DNA of 64,000 nucleotides, taken from contig JAESUZ010004135.1 in assembly GCA_017311185.1 (NCBI GenBank), positions 31,577 to 95,576 of the forward strand. Direction: 5' to 3'. The notes beneath the pieces are model-generated. The model was not told where the DNA came from. It searched no databases and worked only from the letters and a program-made list of their open reading frames with translations. This DNA is from Proteles cristata cristata. Taxonomy: Eukaryota; Chordata; Mammalia; Carnivora; Hyaenidae. Both the position numbers and the translations under genes were made by a program. Numbering within the stretch: the first letter of the stretch is position 1; the number at the start of each line of letters is the position of its first letter. Shown here one piece after another: positions 1 through 10,300 of this stretch.

Positions 1-760
1 TTTAGCTTCGCTGCCACAGACAAGGCACAAAACGGCTGGGCCCACGGCTCCCACGACACAGACGTCGGGCCCCTCGTCCCGCTGTCCCTCCTGGGCGCTC
101 CCGCGGGGAAAACGCTCACGGGGTCGCGCCCGAGGCCTCGGTCCGCAAAGCGCCAAGGTCCTCGCGTCCCTTCCGCCGTCGCCGTCGCCGGAGAGAGGCG
201 CCGGGGCCCCCAGCGGGGCTCGGACACTTCTCACCTCCGCTGCGCCGTCCCCGCCGTCTGGCCCGTTTCAGCTCCCCCTGCAGCCCCGAATATGGTGCCG
301 GCGCCAGGAACCTCGCTCCCAAGCAGGCTGCCCCCCACCCGCCCCCCGCCCCGGAATTCCCAGTCGAGACAGATTTGTGCTTTGGCTCAGAAACGCCTCC
401 TCAGGAAGGGGTCTAAGATCTGAAGCGGGTTTTTGTCAGGTCTTGCCCCCCCAGCCCCCAGCCCCCCAGCAGGGCTGAGGAGAAAGACACCACCCCCGAG
501 GGAGGCTGGCTCCCCGGAGCGCCGCCGGCTTCACAGCCTCGCCCCCCACCCCGCAGGGCGGGCGCGCGCGGCCCAGGACTCGGGGCCTGACCCCGGGGCT
601 GCGGCGGCGGCAGGACCGCCCGGGGAGAGTCCTGGGCAGCCGGCCGCCTGGCCCCGTAACTTTAAAAGCCTTTGGACATGGGCCCATCTCTTGGCTTTTC
701 GGAGCCTCAGCTTTACATTCTGGTTGATGAGGCCACGACACCCACCCCCGCCATCGCAGG
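1..760. promoter_or_regulatory. CpG-island-like segment
   Basis: The segment is rich in C, G and CpG (for example the stretches around 120-300 and 540-630) compared with the AT-balanced DNA after 780. It has no recognised exon and extends beyond the left edge. It may be a promoter of a neighbouring gene outside the window or an orphan island. Confidence 0.4.
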
Positions 761-3539
761 AGGGTAGGTAAGGATCAGAGGACAGGATGCATGTGAAAGT
801 GCTCTGCAAACAGGAATACGCCACACACATAACACACATACTACGAGCATTTGCCTTATCGCCCTCAGGCAAGCCGAAACTCAGGGTGCTGCTTACAGGG
901 GCTCAACGTCGCTTCTGTTCCCCCCTGGTGGTCAAAGCCCCTCACTTCCAGCTCCGTGGACCAGCTTCCCAGGAGAGTAGGAGGGAGGATCCTGGCGGAA
1001 AAAACAAAAAAACCGAAACAAAACAAAAAACCTAGGCACTTTTTTCCCTCTAGGACTTGAAGTCCCGGAGGCCCTATTTTGGTGAATTATAGACCTCTAA
1101 TCTATAAATCAATTTTCAACTCTTGCACAATTCTGGCATCATCTAAATCTCATGTTGTGGGGGTAGAGAATGTAGATCCTAGCATTCTTGTCCGCCCCAC
1201 TGACGGCGTTAGGGCGGCAGTGGGTGCTGACCCGCCAGGCTGGTCATTTGAAGCCTTCAAACAACGATCTGCCATCTCCTCAATGGTCTCTTTTCTTTCT
1301 ATTCATGATCCAAGTTTTGCTCAGAATGACTTCAAGGGAATGAGAAAATTACCTGGAATTCTTGTCAGATCGGAGACGGTCACAACAGATCACTATTCCA
1401 GGATTAGAAACTTCTAGAACAGGTTCTTGGGAGTGCTCCTAGCTTTCCTTTCTCTCTGCCTCAGATAGCTCTCCTACCCCTGGGCCCTGGCCAGCCAGTC
1501 ACCCCCATGACAGCCAGACTGCTGGGTGTTTCACCACCGTCAGCCCCAAGAGGGTAAAAGGGACCTCACCAAGATGTTTGAAGAAACATTTCAAAGGCCA
1601 AGGAGGCCTCGGGACTGTTCGGGATGCCCCTTAGATCTAGTGCAGCATGTCCCAAACGCGTCTGGTCACAGGACTCTTCTGAAATGCGTGTTCAAAGAGC
1701 AAACCCGTGCTGCAGACCCACCCGATTGAGCCCCAAGACAGGGTCCAACAATACATGCTTCACATCAATCCAGTGAAGTGTATGGTGAGGCACTCTGGGG
1801 AACCCTGATCCAGCAGCAAAGATCTATAGGCTTGGCGTCTACAGGCTGAATTCGATTTGTGATTTCACTAACGGCGATGTTTATTTCTCCATCTGTAAAA
1901 GGGGGGCTGGATGTCAACAGTGTCCGTGACTTTGGCCTCTCTCAATGGCCGCCTCAAGTCTCATCAGATTACCACTGTGAAGTCCTTCAGACCATTTAGA
2001 AGTATTTACAGATGTGGCTGTTTTCAGCACGGAGGGCCTGGGGCTATAGCGGCAGCCTCGTTGCACGCCCAGTCTGCACAGTCCTGTGCCGGGTGCAGGA
2101 GGAGGATCACAGGAAGGGAGGCGAGACGCCCAGTATCTCTGCCAGACTTGCTCCGTGTAGGTGAGGGTGGCCAGCAACACTCACGGCTGCGGAACTGAGC
2201 CCCGGAGGAGCAGACGCAGAGCTGCCCTGTGAGCGCGCGTGGGTGGGACGGCTGACACCTGCCCGGTCATAGCAAATGCCCCCGGCTTCCTAGTGAGTCT
2301 CTGCAGGGTCTAAAGAAGCAGTTCTAGGGGACACCTCCCGCCACCTGCATCCACGCCCCCTTTCCCAACACATCCGACTCAGCTGTGACTCATAGGCCAA
2401 CACAGCAGCTCCTGCATCGTCCCACTGGGCCCTCGGCCTGGTGCTTCTCCCCGTCCTAATTCACCTCTTGCGGTCAGGTTTTTTTAATACTGACTTTTCA
2501 GAACACTGAGCAGATCTTTACACACAATGGATGGACAAAGACACACAACATTTAAATATCAAAATATACCCATTTAAATTTAAAAACTTTAATTCTCTGG
2601 GTTAGAATTTCTCCATAGCGATATTTCACATTATATGCATAAAATCTAATTCTTTCTTGGGCATGTCTTATTTCCCCTATTCAGTTGCAGGGTCCCAACG
2701 GACAGAGATTACGCCTTAACACAAGACTTACTTTGTACCCCAACGAAACCTAGGAAGGGAGCGAATATGTAGAAGTCTGTCCTACATGGGAAACACTATT
2801 CAGGGAAGAAACAAAAGGTCCCACTGAGGAAAGCCGGGGTGCCGAGGACGGCCAGCTTTACTTGTGCAGTCAACCCTGTATGCGTCCACATACCCAGAAA
2901 GAAGTGTTCTGTCTTGGCCGAAGGCCTAGAAATTTCAGTGATTTATGCAGCCCTAGAGGGGACAACCTGGTCCTATCTCCCCAGGTTATCCCCCCTGCCT
3001 GCTATCTTTGTGTTTTTTTATCGTATCATCTGTCTGTAGTTTTGTGGTCTTTGGAATTTCAGGTTTCCAGTTTTAACGATTCTTCTCCATGACTCCCCTA
3101 ACCTTCACCAAAACCATACATGCCCTCGGCTAACAGAAGCAATGTGTTTGGTCTCTGCAGCTGGTGCTATGGGGCTCTTTGGTGGAGAGAAGCCTGACAC
3201 AGTGCTCAGTATAGAGATAATAGCTACTACGGCTACCCAAGATTCTCTAGAATTGCCTGAGCAAGTTGAAATCCAAAGCTGGTGACTAAGAAATGACGAT
3301 GTTTCACCATCTTTCCCATCTGAACTGGGGCCAAAACAAATAGCCTAGACCTTGACTCTTAGAGGCCAGGGACACCAGCAAGTCTAGAACTCAGCACCAG
3401 GGTTATGGCTTGTGTCTCCCCACCCTCGGAAGTGCCAGTAGTGGGCTGAACTGTCCCTGGTTCCTCTCAGACAGGCCAAAGCCACTACAAAGTCCCTTGG
3501 TAGGCCAGTTCTCCTCCAAGAAGTGCTATCAACTCATCC
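1..3539. other. 3' flank with GC-rich left edge; no gene recognised
   Basis: Bases 1-760 are GC-rich with many CpGs and resemble a CpG island. None of the open frames there matches a protein I recognise, and I saw no splice-framed exon. 770-2450 is ordinary single-copy sequence. 2470-2660 is AT-rich and contains ATTAAA and AATAAA-like hexamers on the minus strand, so it could be the distal end of a long ILDR2 3' UTR. No CAN-SINE occurs before 8903. Confidence 0.5.
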
Positions 3540-5603
3540 TCGGAGCCTTACCACCAGCCACTTCTTTATTTCACTGCACACACAGGACTGTTTTGGCGAT
3601 GTCGAGAAGTAAATGGATACCAGTGGACTGGTACTCTGAGAATAGGGCCCAGCTCCAATCAGGCGGCTCTGGAGGAGACCAAGGAGATGCTGAAGAAGAA
3701 ACCTTCGGAGGTTGCCCGGGGATTTGATGAGAGAAAATCTATCACTGCTAGGAGGCCAGGCATCATTGCCCTCCAGTGATCTGACCCACCCGTGTGTCCC
3801 GCCGCAACAGTGTGGGGTGAAAAGCTTTGACAAACGTTTGCCAAAGAACGTGGAGGCTGTGAGACACCTAGGTTAGATGGAGTCAGGGATTAAAATCATC
3901 CAGACAAGAAGAAACAGTCACTTTTTCCATGAAGAGAAATGAACATTTAAAGGGTGCACCAACTTCTCATGCCTTGACTGGGAATCGGCGATTTGGGCCG
4001 GGCTCAGCTAGGCAGTGTCCCGTGGGTCCTGGCTGGCTCACGCATGTGTTTGCCAGCAGCAGAGACTTGATGGGCAGCCAGGGTGGTAGGGGGACTGGCC
4101 TTTTCTCCTCGTTGTGCAGCAGGAGAACCCAGGCCTGTTCACCTCCTGGCAACTGCAGGGCTCCCAAGAGCAGCAGGAGAGGAGAGGCCCCACGCACAAA
4201 CGTTTTTCAAGTCTCTGCTTGTGTTACATCTGTTTTGGGCCACTGGCCCGATCAAATCACGTGGCCAATCCCAAATGCAAGGGGTATATAGACCGCACCT
4301 CTTGATGAGAAGGGAAGAATTTATGGCCGTTTTTTGCAGTCTACACAAATTACAACGTCCAGAAATATCCAGCTTTGGGATTTAGGCAAAATCTATCATG
4401 TAGGCAAGGGTGGGAATGGGAAGTGCTCCTTCCTGAGACAGCACGATCACTTGTTTCCCAAAGCATCTGGAGCAGCAATCTGACGAGGCGAAGAGATGCA
4501 CACCCCACACATCTCTGGTGTCCTGGAAGAGCTGAGCTGGGGTGCCAGAAACAACTCGCGGTCAATGAAGTACAAAACCGGAGAAGATCAAGTGGAGTCT
4601 GTGGGAAAAATGGCCCACAATCAAAATATTAAGGAAATCGGATCGTCTCTTCCTCTTAAATTCTTTTTCATTCTTCTCTATTTACCGCTGTCTCCATTTT
4701 TTTCCCTTCCTCCTCTTTCATGTGTGTATTTTCGGCATTTATCAAAAGGCACCTGATGACCATTTAATCAGAGTGCAGAGGGAGGTGGCGTTCTGTGGGT
4801 GGCACCAACATGTGAAAAGTCCGGGAGAAGGAGGGTGAGGAGAGCCCTTGATGTCCCAGACTCAGACGTCACGGCGCACAGCAGAAGGAGAAAAAGCAGT
4901 TTACGTTCTCAGGATGGGGAAAGAAACACCACTTACACAGCTTTTCAAAGACGTACCCTCCGTTTTGCTCCAGCCGCTCAAGAACTGCCATTCAGAAAGG
5001 CAAACTGAAGTCATTTCTGTAATTGTCCAGCAGGTCACTGTCACTGAGCTCACCAAAGGCCCTCTGAATTTAGCGGAACAATAGTCACTGACTAGTGGCT
5101 GGGAGGAGATGGGGATAAAAGGTGTATTTTGCCTAAAGCTATCTTCTGTTGTCAGTACAAGGCCTTCTTCTACCGGTAGGAATAAGTTCCTCCTTCTCCG
5201 AGCACAGCCCAGGAAGTACAGAAGAACATACCGTAGGCAGAGGCGTGTTCTAGGGACCAGCAGCCCAGAGCTAACTCCCTGTAAGAACTGGAAAAGGGAT
5301 CCAATCGGTTTGGCTAAGGAAGAACATTAGGCAGGACGAACTCAGTGGATGAGACACTCCACGTGTGGGAATGTTCTCACATGTAGTCACCTTCTTGTTT
5401 CTCGCAAGAGCTAGATGTGCACTGCAGTTTGGAATCAGCCCCCCCTTAAAGGCTGCCCCCCATCCCTTGCCAAAGCAAAGGTCAAATCTTCCGAGGTGGT
5501 GGCCAGAGAAGGTCCCGGGCCCGCTGGCTCTTGGATCTGTGTCTTGTCCCCAGAGTCTGCTTCTGATTTCTAGTCACCCAGAGAGACGCCTTGAAAACAA
5601 ACA
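3540..5603 (-). other. ILDR2: Probable ILDR2 3' UTR (end undefined)
   Basis: Sequence following the stop codon must begin the 3' UTR. The end is not certain. The first AATAAA on the minus strand is at 3565-3570, a reasonable poly(A) signal that would give a UTR near 2.05 kb; another AATAAA is at 1880-1885 and ATTAAA variants are at 2483-2488, 2588-2593 and near 4763. No SINE interrupts the stretch. I see no coding sequence or structured RNA in it. Confidence 0.5.
3565..3570 (-). terminator. Candidate poly(A) signal AATAAA
   Basis: This is the canonical hexamer nearest downstream of the ILDR2 stop codon on the sense strand, about 2.03 kb past it. No transcript evidence is available, so use is inferred only. 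Confidence 0.35.
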
Positions 5604-5639
5604 TCAGACCACAAGGGACATCCTGGTTGGAAAGTCACT
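5604..5639 (-). CDS. ILDR2: ILDR2 exon 10 coding part: C-terminal 11 residues and stop
   Basis: After acceptor CTTTTCCAG the exon reads SDFPTRMSLVV and TGA (5604-5606). Human ILDR2 ends NDFPTRMSLVV, so this identifies the terminal exon although only 36 coding bases remain. It is entered in phase 0 from exon 9, whose last codon is CCC. The hydrophobic LVV terminus resembles a class II PDZ ligand (inference). If the frame upstream of the exon 9 disruption were used instead, translation would read a Gln codon across the junction and stop at TGA in the first five bases of this exon. It is too short to appear as an open frame; the larger plus-strand frame covering it is spurious. Confidence 0.95.
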   Translation of the reverse strand, partial: SDFPTRMSLVV

Positions 5640-7257
5640 CTGGAAAAGAGCAGAAAGGAGTCCAGGGTTAAGCCACACGATGGTTAAAGAAACCGGACAC
5701 AACACAGCAGAGCCTACAACTTACCTGTTCAGAGCCTGGAGCTCCCTGACTCTGTGGCTATTGTTCCTAAGCCTCAGTGGGTGCTGAAGCCAACACACAG
5801 CTGACAGAACTTAGTTCCAGGGCCACACACGGAGTTCCCGGCCCTTTCGGGCTGACTACGTTCCAGCCCCACAACAACTAGTGTGGAGGGGGCTCCCTAA
5901 ACCCACATAACCTGGAAGTTCGTTCCCTGCTCATGGTACTTGACGCCATCTCATCCTACTCTTACAACAACAGATACTTAATTGTGTTTCGGGGGGGCCT
6001 CCTCATCATGCCAACACTTTTCTCCATTCATATTCTCTCCCCATACTGCACACTTAAGGTCCACCTTGAATTATGGAAAACAAGATGGCGGAAGAGGCAG
6101 GGTAACTGAGGGGGGAGGGTGAGCCCTCGGGCTGGCAGAGTGGCCTTCAGAGCACAGGGGGCAGAGGCATTGTGGCAACCAAGAGTGGACATTTGGGACC
6201 GTCCCCCCGCGATTCTATGACTTCCAGAGCTCGCATCTGGGGGCCGTGGGGTGGACGCGGGTGCTCTTGGCATTTAGAAAGAGAACAATAAAACCGAGTA
6301 AGGCCAATTACAAAAGAGACAAGTAACCGGGCAGGGGCCCAAAGGTTTCCTTCGGTTCCCGGCGTAGCCTCCACAAAGTGTCACAGGGTGAAAGGAGAAG
6401 CGAGCTGTCCTTCAAAACCAGCGGTGGCGCTCAGCCTTCTCTGGGAAGTGGACGCTTCGGGAACTTTCTGCCAGTTACCCGCCCTCCCCGCCAGGCGTGG
6501 GAGGCGGGAAGGCGGGCACAGCCCGCATACGCAGTACGTCGCGCACGCCGATCTCAGAAGCCCCCCCCCAAACGCCTGTGGGGTAACGAGGCCTCGAATC
6601 CCCGACGCCACGCGCTTCCGCAAGCTGGTCTCGGGGAGCGGACACGCTACGTGCGTCCGGCGGCTGTTCCTGCCCTCAGCAGCCCCCCAGGGCCCCGCGC
6701 TCACGGCCCTCCCCTCCCCCCCGCCGCCGCCCCCACCCCCGGTCCCGGGCGGCGCGCGGCCCGCCCCTCCCCCCCCACCCCCGGTCCCGGGCGGCGGGCG
6801 GCCCGCCCCTCCCCCCACCCCCGGTCCCGGGCGGCGCGCGGCCCGCCCCTTCCTCCCACCCCCGGGTCCGGCGCGGCGGGCGCCTGCCCCTCCCCCACCC
6901 CCGGTCCCGGGCGGCGCCCTCCCCCCCACCCCGGTCCCGGGCGGCGCGCGGCCCGCTCCTCCCCCACCCCGGTCCCGGGCGGCGGGCGCCCGCCCCTCCC
7001 CCCCACCCTCGGTCCCGGGCGGCGCGCGGCCCGCCCTCCCCACCCCCGGTCCCGGGCGGCGGGCGGCCCGCCCTCCCCCCCACCCCCGGTCCCGGGCGGC
7101 GCCCCTCTCCCCCCCACCCCCGGTCCCGGCGGCGCGCGGCCCGCCCCTCCCCCCACCCCCGGTCCTGGCGGCGCGCGGCCCGCCCCTCCCCCCCACCCCC
7201 GGTCCTGGCGGCGCCCCCCTCCCCCCCGCGCGCGAGGGGCGCCGGGCCCCGCCTCAC
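5640..7257 (-). other. ILDR2: ILDR2 intron 9
   Basis: A 1.6 kb intron between exon 9 donor GTGAGG and exon 10 acceptor TTTTCCAG. Its first 520 bases in the sense direction are a GC-rich minisatellite; the rest is single-copy, with a short CAAGATGGCGG motif on the plus strand at 6081-6091 that resembles a YY1 site. No other gene is seen. Confidence 0.85.
6710..7240. repeat. GC-rich minisatellite abutting the exon 9 donor
   Basis: About 13 imperfect units of roughly 30-43 bases, each with a core GGTCCCGGGCGGCG followed by a CGCGGCCCGCCC block and a run of C. Unit starts fall near 6740, 6782, 6823, 6865, 6902, 6932, 6971, 7009, 7048, 7087, 7122, 7160 and 7201. The sense (minus) strand is G-rich. 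Open frames in all directions here come from the lack of A/T and are not coding. Confidence 0.93.
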
Positions 7258-7386
7258 GGGCTTCTTGGCGGGCTCCTTCTTGCGCCTCTTCTCCGAGTTG
7301 CTGGGGTAGGGCAGGTCGCGGCCGCGGTAGGCCGGGCCCCGGCTCAGCTCGAGCTCGCTGTAGGGCGGCAGCGCGTCGTCGGCCGA

Positions 7387-7420
<34 letters not shown>

Positions 7421-7949
7421 CGCTGCGGCGAGGCCGCCTTGTAGGTGCCGGGCGGCGACCAGGCGTAGTAGGAGGCGCTGCGGCGGCCGAGCTGCGCGCT
7501 GAGGCGCGACGGCGTCTCCAGGCTGCCCCCGCGGCTGGCGCCCTCGGGCCGCGCCTGGCGCTCCAGGCCCGCGGCGCGCGGCGCGTGCTCGTACTTGGGC
7601 GCGGCGCCCGGCGTCCGGCTCACCAGGCGCGGCAGCGGCGCGTCGTCGGGCTGCCGGCGGCGGGGGCTGGGCGCTCCAGGCGCGGCCCGCGTCGCCCAGG
7701 GGCTCGCGGCCGCGGCTGCGGGGGCCGTAGTACTCCTCGGGCGAGCCGTCCGGGTAGAAGCCGCCGAGGGCGTGCGCCTCCGGGCGCTCGAAGCGGCCGC
7801 CGGCCCGCGCCTCGTGGCTGTCGCCGTCGGCCCTGCGGGCGCGCGCGCCGTACGAGTCGGCGAAGGCGGCCAGCTCGTCCATGGACACGGCCGGCACCCC
7901 GGCGGCGAAGTTCTTCCGCGACAGCATCTCCGACTTGGAGCGCGGCTGG
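7258..7949 (-). CDS. ILDR2: ILDR2 exon 9: long Ser/Arg-rich tail, with a one-base frame disruption
   Basis: The largest coding exon (692 bases), acceptor CGCCCCCAG, donor GTGAGGCG. From 7949 it reads SQPRSKSEMLSRKNFAAGVP, AVSMDELAAFADSYG and on to GREPLGDAGRAW in one frame. Near 7664-7674 the ILDR2 match moves to another frame: PSPRRRQPDDAPLPRLVSRT, then RQARPEGASRGGSLETPS, SASYYAWSPPGTYKA, an eight-Asp run, ALPPYSELELSRGPAYRGRD and NSEKRRKKEPAKKP. The length is one base more than an intact phase 2 to phase 0 exon needs, consistent with one extra base in the G/C run. Neither frame hits a stop in the exon. The downstream frame joins exon 10 properly, favouring a sequence error or very recent change. 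The exon is very GC-rich and lies in a CpG-island-like block. Confidence 0.92.
7387..7416 (-). repeat. ILDR2: (GAC)n trinucleotide run coding poly-Asp
   Basis: Eight consecutive GAC codons, preceded by GGC GAC GGC, inside exon 9. In the ILDR2 frame they encode an eight-Asp tract where human has a short mixed acidic stretch (QDDQEDASDD). A pure codon repeat suggests recent slippage expansion. Confidence 0.93.
7664..7674 (-). other. ILDR2: Site of the exon 9 frame disruption
   Basis: The conserved ILDR2 frame changes here, in a run of G and C next to the codons for GRAW. Exon length (692) leaves one base over after the split Ser codon and 230 full codons. The exact base cannot be fixed because the segment is a low-complexity G/C run. 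Confidence 0.85.
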
Positions 7950-9207
7950 CTGGGGGCGGAGCGCAGAGGGGAGAGGTCAGCCGGCCCGCGGGGCGACACC
8001 GGGTCTGCGCGTGCGCCCCCGCCCCGCCCCCCCCGCCCCCGCCCCCGCCCCAGGGCGCCGCGAGCACCTCCGACTCGCGGACAGCGAAGCGAGCGCGCCC
8101 GTGGCCGGCTCCCGAATTCGGGCCGAGCGTCAGCACCGACTTGTGTCGATCAAAGTACGTCGTGACATACACGGTGTGGAAACACACAGCGGGCCTTCCG
8201 GTCGCTTTATGGGACTTGCGGATGGCAGCCACTTGTCGCCTCACGCCGTCCCGGCCGGCGTGGGCGGGCTGGCCTGCGGCACGCCACGCCACACACGCTG
8301 TGGCCCAGGGACACCCCGTGTCTTTCGCGGACGCACAAAGAGGCCACCTGTCTGTGCGAGTGGCCCGCAGCCGGGCAGTCTGAGAAAGCAAACGGCCTGG
8401 TGACCTTCGGGATGAAGGACGGGAGCGTGGCGGCGCCGTCCACTGGGAGGCGCCGCACAAACGGTGGCCATCTCGGCCCCCCATACTCACTGGTCATGTG
8501 ACTCGACTAAGCTCCTTACCGTCTGTACGGTCCCCCCCTCCAGCCCCAACCTGACCCGGGGACGTCAATAGTCCCTGCCTGCTAGTTATGAGAATCAAAT
8601 ACAACAGCGTGACACGTCTGGCAGTTTACCTCACACGTACCAACGGTCAAATGATGGGGGTGACGGGTGGGAAGCTGCAGAGGTGAGAGGATGAAATACG
8701 AGGAGGGCAGGGAAACGTTCATAAGGTTACTTAGGTTCATTAAGGTTCAGTGAAGTGCCCGTTTCAAAGGGAACACACGCGGCGTCCTAAGTGTTCCCTT
8801 GCTTAACCAGTGTGAGGACGGGGTGTTCAGGAGCCCAAAGAGAGAGGTGGCAGGACAACCTGGCAGGGGAGGCAGAGATGCTATCAGAAAATAACAGCCT
8901 TAGGGGCGCCTGGGGGCTCAGGCGGTTAAGCGTCCGACTTGGGCTCAGGTCATGATCTCACGGTTCGTGGGTTCGAGCCCCGCGTCGGGCTCTGTGCTGG
9001 CAGCTCAGAGCCTGGAGCCTGTTTCAGGTTCTGTGTCTCCCTCTCTCTCTGCCCCTCCCCTGTTCATGCTCGCTCTCTCTTTCTCTCTCTCAGAAATAAA
9101 ACATTAAAAAACAAAAAAGGAAAAGGAAGTCACAGCCTCAGAGCCACCGTGCCTTCCAGCTGCGCCGCCTCAGGGCAGCAGCTGAGCCGCCTGCCGCGGC
9201 CGCTCAC
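7950..9207 (-). other. ILDR2: ILDR2 intron 8
   Basis: A 1.26 kb intron with a GC-rich 3' end next to exon 9, single-copy middle, and one plus-oriented CAN-SINE at 8903-9121. No other gene is seen. Confidence 0.85.
8903..9121 (+). mobile_element. CAN-SINE (cat type)
   Basis: Complete element from GGGGCGCCTGGG to an AATAAAACATTAAAAAAC tail, with the tRNA-derived B-box-like GGTTCGAGCCCCGC and CT-rich part. Short ACAGCCT direct repeats flank it. Confidence 0.95.
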
Positions 9208-9403
9208 CTGTGCCGGAAGCTCTCCGCATCCTCTTTGCTATAGTCCGCGGCCGAGGGGCCGCCGCCCAGGACGCGCGGCCAGTAGTCGGCGTCGCTCTCC
9301 AGATCCCCCGACTCGGGGAGCCGCTTGCCCCGCACCCGGTGGTAGGCCTGGCGGAAGCCGCCGTCGTCGTGCAGGGCGGGGAGCTCCGAGATGGCGCTGT
9401 TAT
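9208..9403 (-). CDS. ILDR2: ILDR2 exon 8: cytoplasmic tail
   Basis: A 196-base exon, acceptor CCCCGCAG, donor GTGAGCGG. It completes the Tyr codon and encodes NSAISELPALHDDGGFRQAY, then HRVRGKRLPESGDLESDADYW, a Gly-rich stretch and YSKEDAESFRH. It starts in phase 1 and ends in phase 2 (Ser split AG/C). Compared with human ILDR2 it is GC-rich and has lost a few residues in the loop after DYW, with many Arg, Ala and Gly replacements. This fits drift of a GC-rich exon rather than loss of function, since the ESGDLES, DYW and KED..ESFRHS anchors are intact. Confidence 0.94.
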
Positions 9404-10257
9404 CTGCGGGGACAAAAGCAGGCCCGCCGCGGCTGCCCACCCGCTCGGACGGGAGCCCCGCCGCGGGCGGGCGCCGAGGCTCCGGGGAGCCCCTCCCGAA
9501 GACCTCGGTCCTGCCCAGGGTTGGTTCGAGACCCGAACTGACGGCAGCTGTGTTCCGAGCGCAGCGGGAGCGGGCTCGTCCGAAAGCCCGCTCGCGTACA
9601 AGGACGAAGGCTCCCTGCCGTCCCTGTTCCGGGGACGGGGCAGCTCCGGCTCCACCGGCGGCGGGCCGCCCACACCCCGGGCCCTTCTGCCGCTCGCTTC
9701 CCCCCAGGGCGTCACCCTCCTTCCTCCAGTGTTTGCCTTCGTGGAGAGTTCCGTGAAAGCCATGGGGATCCCGGGCACATGGAGCCAAAGCGGGCAGAAG
9801 GAGAAGTCACCGTCCACAAAATCGGCCACAAAATCGGCCCCACTGCTGTGTGAGCGTGTGAGTCCCTGGAGGGGCCTTCAGAGCCGGGACCGCCGTTCCA
9901 GCCCGTGCGGCGCCCCTCCCCCCACAGAGCGCTGCCCGCGGCGTCACGTGGCTGCACACCTGGTATCGCCCCACCCCCTTCCTGGACACTCAGCCAGAGA
10001 CCTGGACTGTCCTTCCCACCCGGCACCAAGTCCATGTCCAGGGCCTACCAAGACTTCTTTGCCTCCTAAGGAGGGCTCGAGAGCAGCAGCCACGGGGGGT
10101 ACGGGGAGGAGGGGGGACTGGGCTGCACTGCGGGCGCCCGCGTGTCCCGCCGCAGACCTGTAAGGAGGGGCTGGGTCACGGTGTTCTCACTTCCTCAAGT
10201 GCCCCAAGCAGCATTTTGCAAAAGCACTATGTGAATAAGACCAGAATCGCAGTCTGG

Positions 10258-10300
10258 AAAGAAAAAACAAAAAAAACAAAACAAAACAAAAAAAAAAACA
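10258..10300 (+). repeat. A-rich simple repeat
   Basis: A run of A interrupted by single C bases (AAAAC-type units). It may be the tail of a lost retroposon, but no SINE or L1 body is seen next to it. Confidence 0.8.

Larger units (their letters stand above)
6450..8150. promoter_or_regulatory. CpG-island-like block over exon 9 and the intron 9 minisatellite
   Basis: Very high GC and CpG density from about 6450 to 8150, covering exon 9, its flanks and the minisatellite. As it lies in a 3' coding exon it is an intragenic island; promoter activity is not indicated by anything else I see. Confidence 0.6.

Noticed and set aside
5365..5787. Plus-strand frame of 140 codons
   Set aside because: It is a shadow over ILDR2 exon 10 and its flanks, with no recognisable similarity.
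6388..8403. Plus-strand frame of 671 codons over ILDR2 exon 9
   Set aside because: It is antisense to a firmly identified ILDR2 exon and runs through the GC minisatellite; no similarity to a known protein.
1..8902. Absence of SINEs as a sign of a functional desert
   Set aside because: A second SINE-free stretch of similar length occurs at 12887-22230 within a normal intron, so the absence is not by itself informative.
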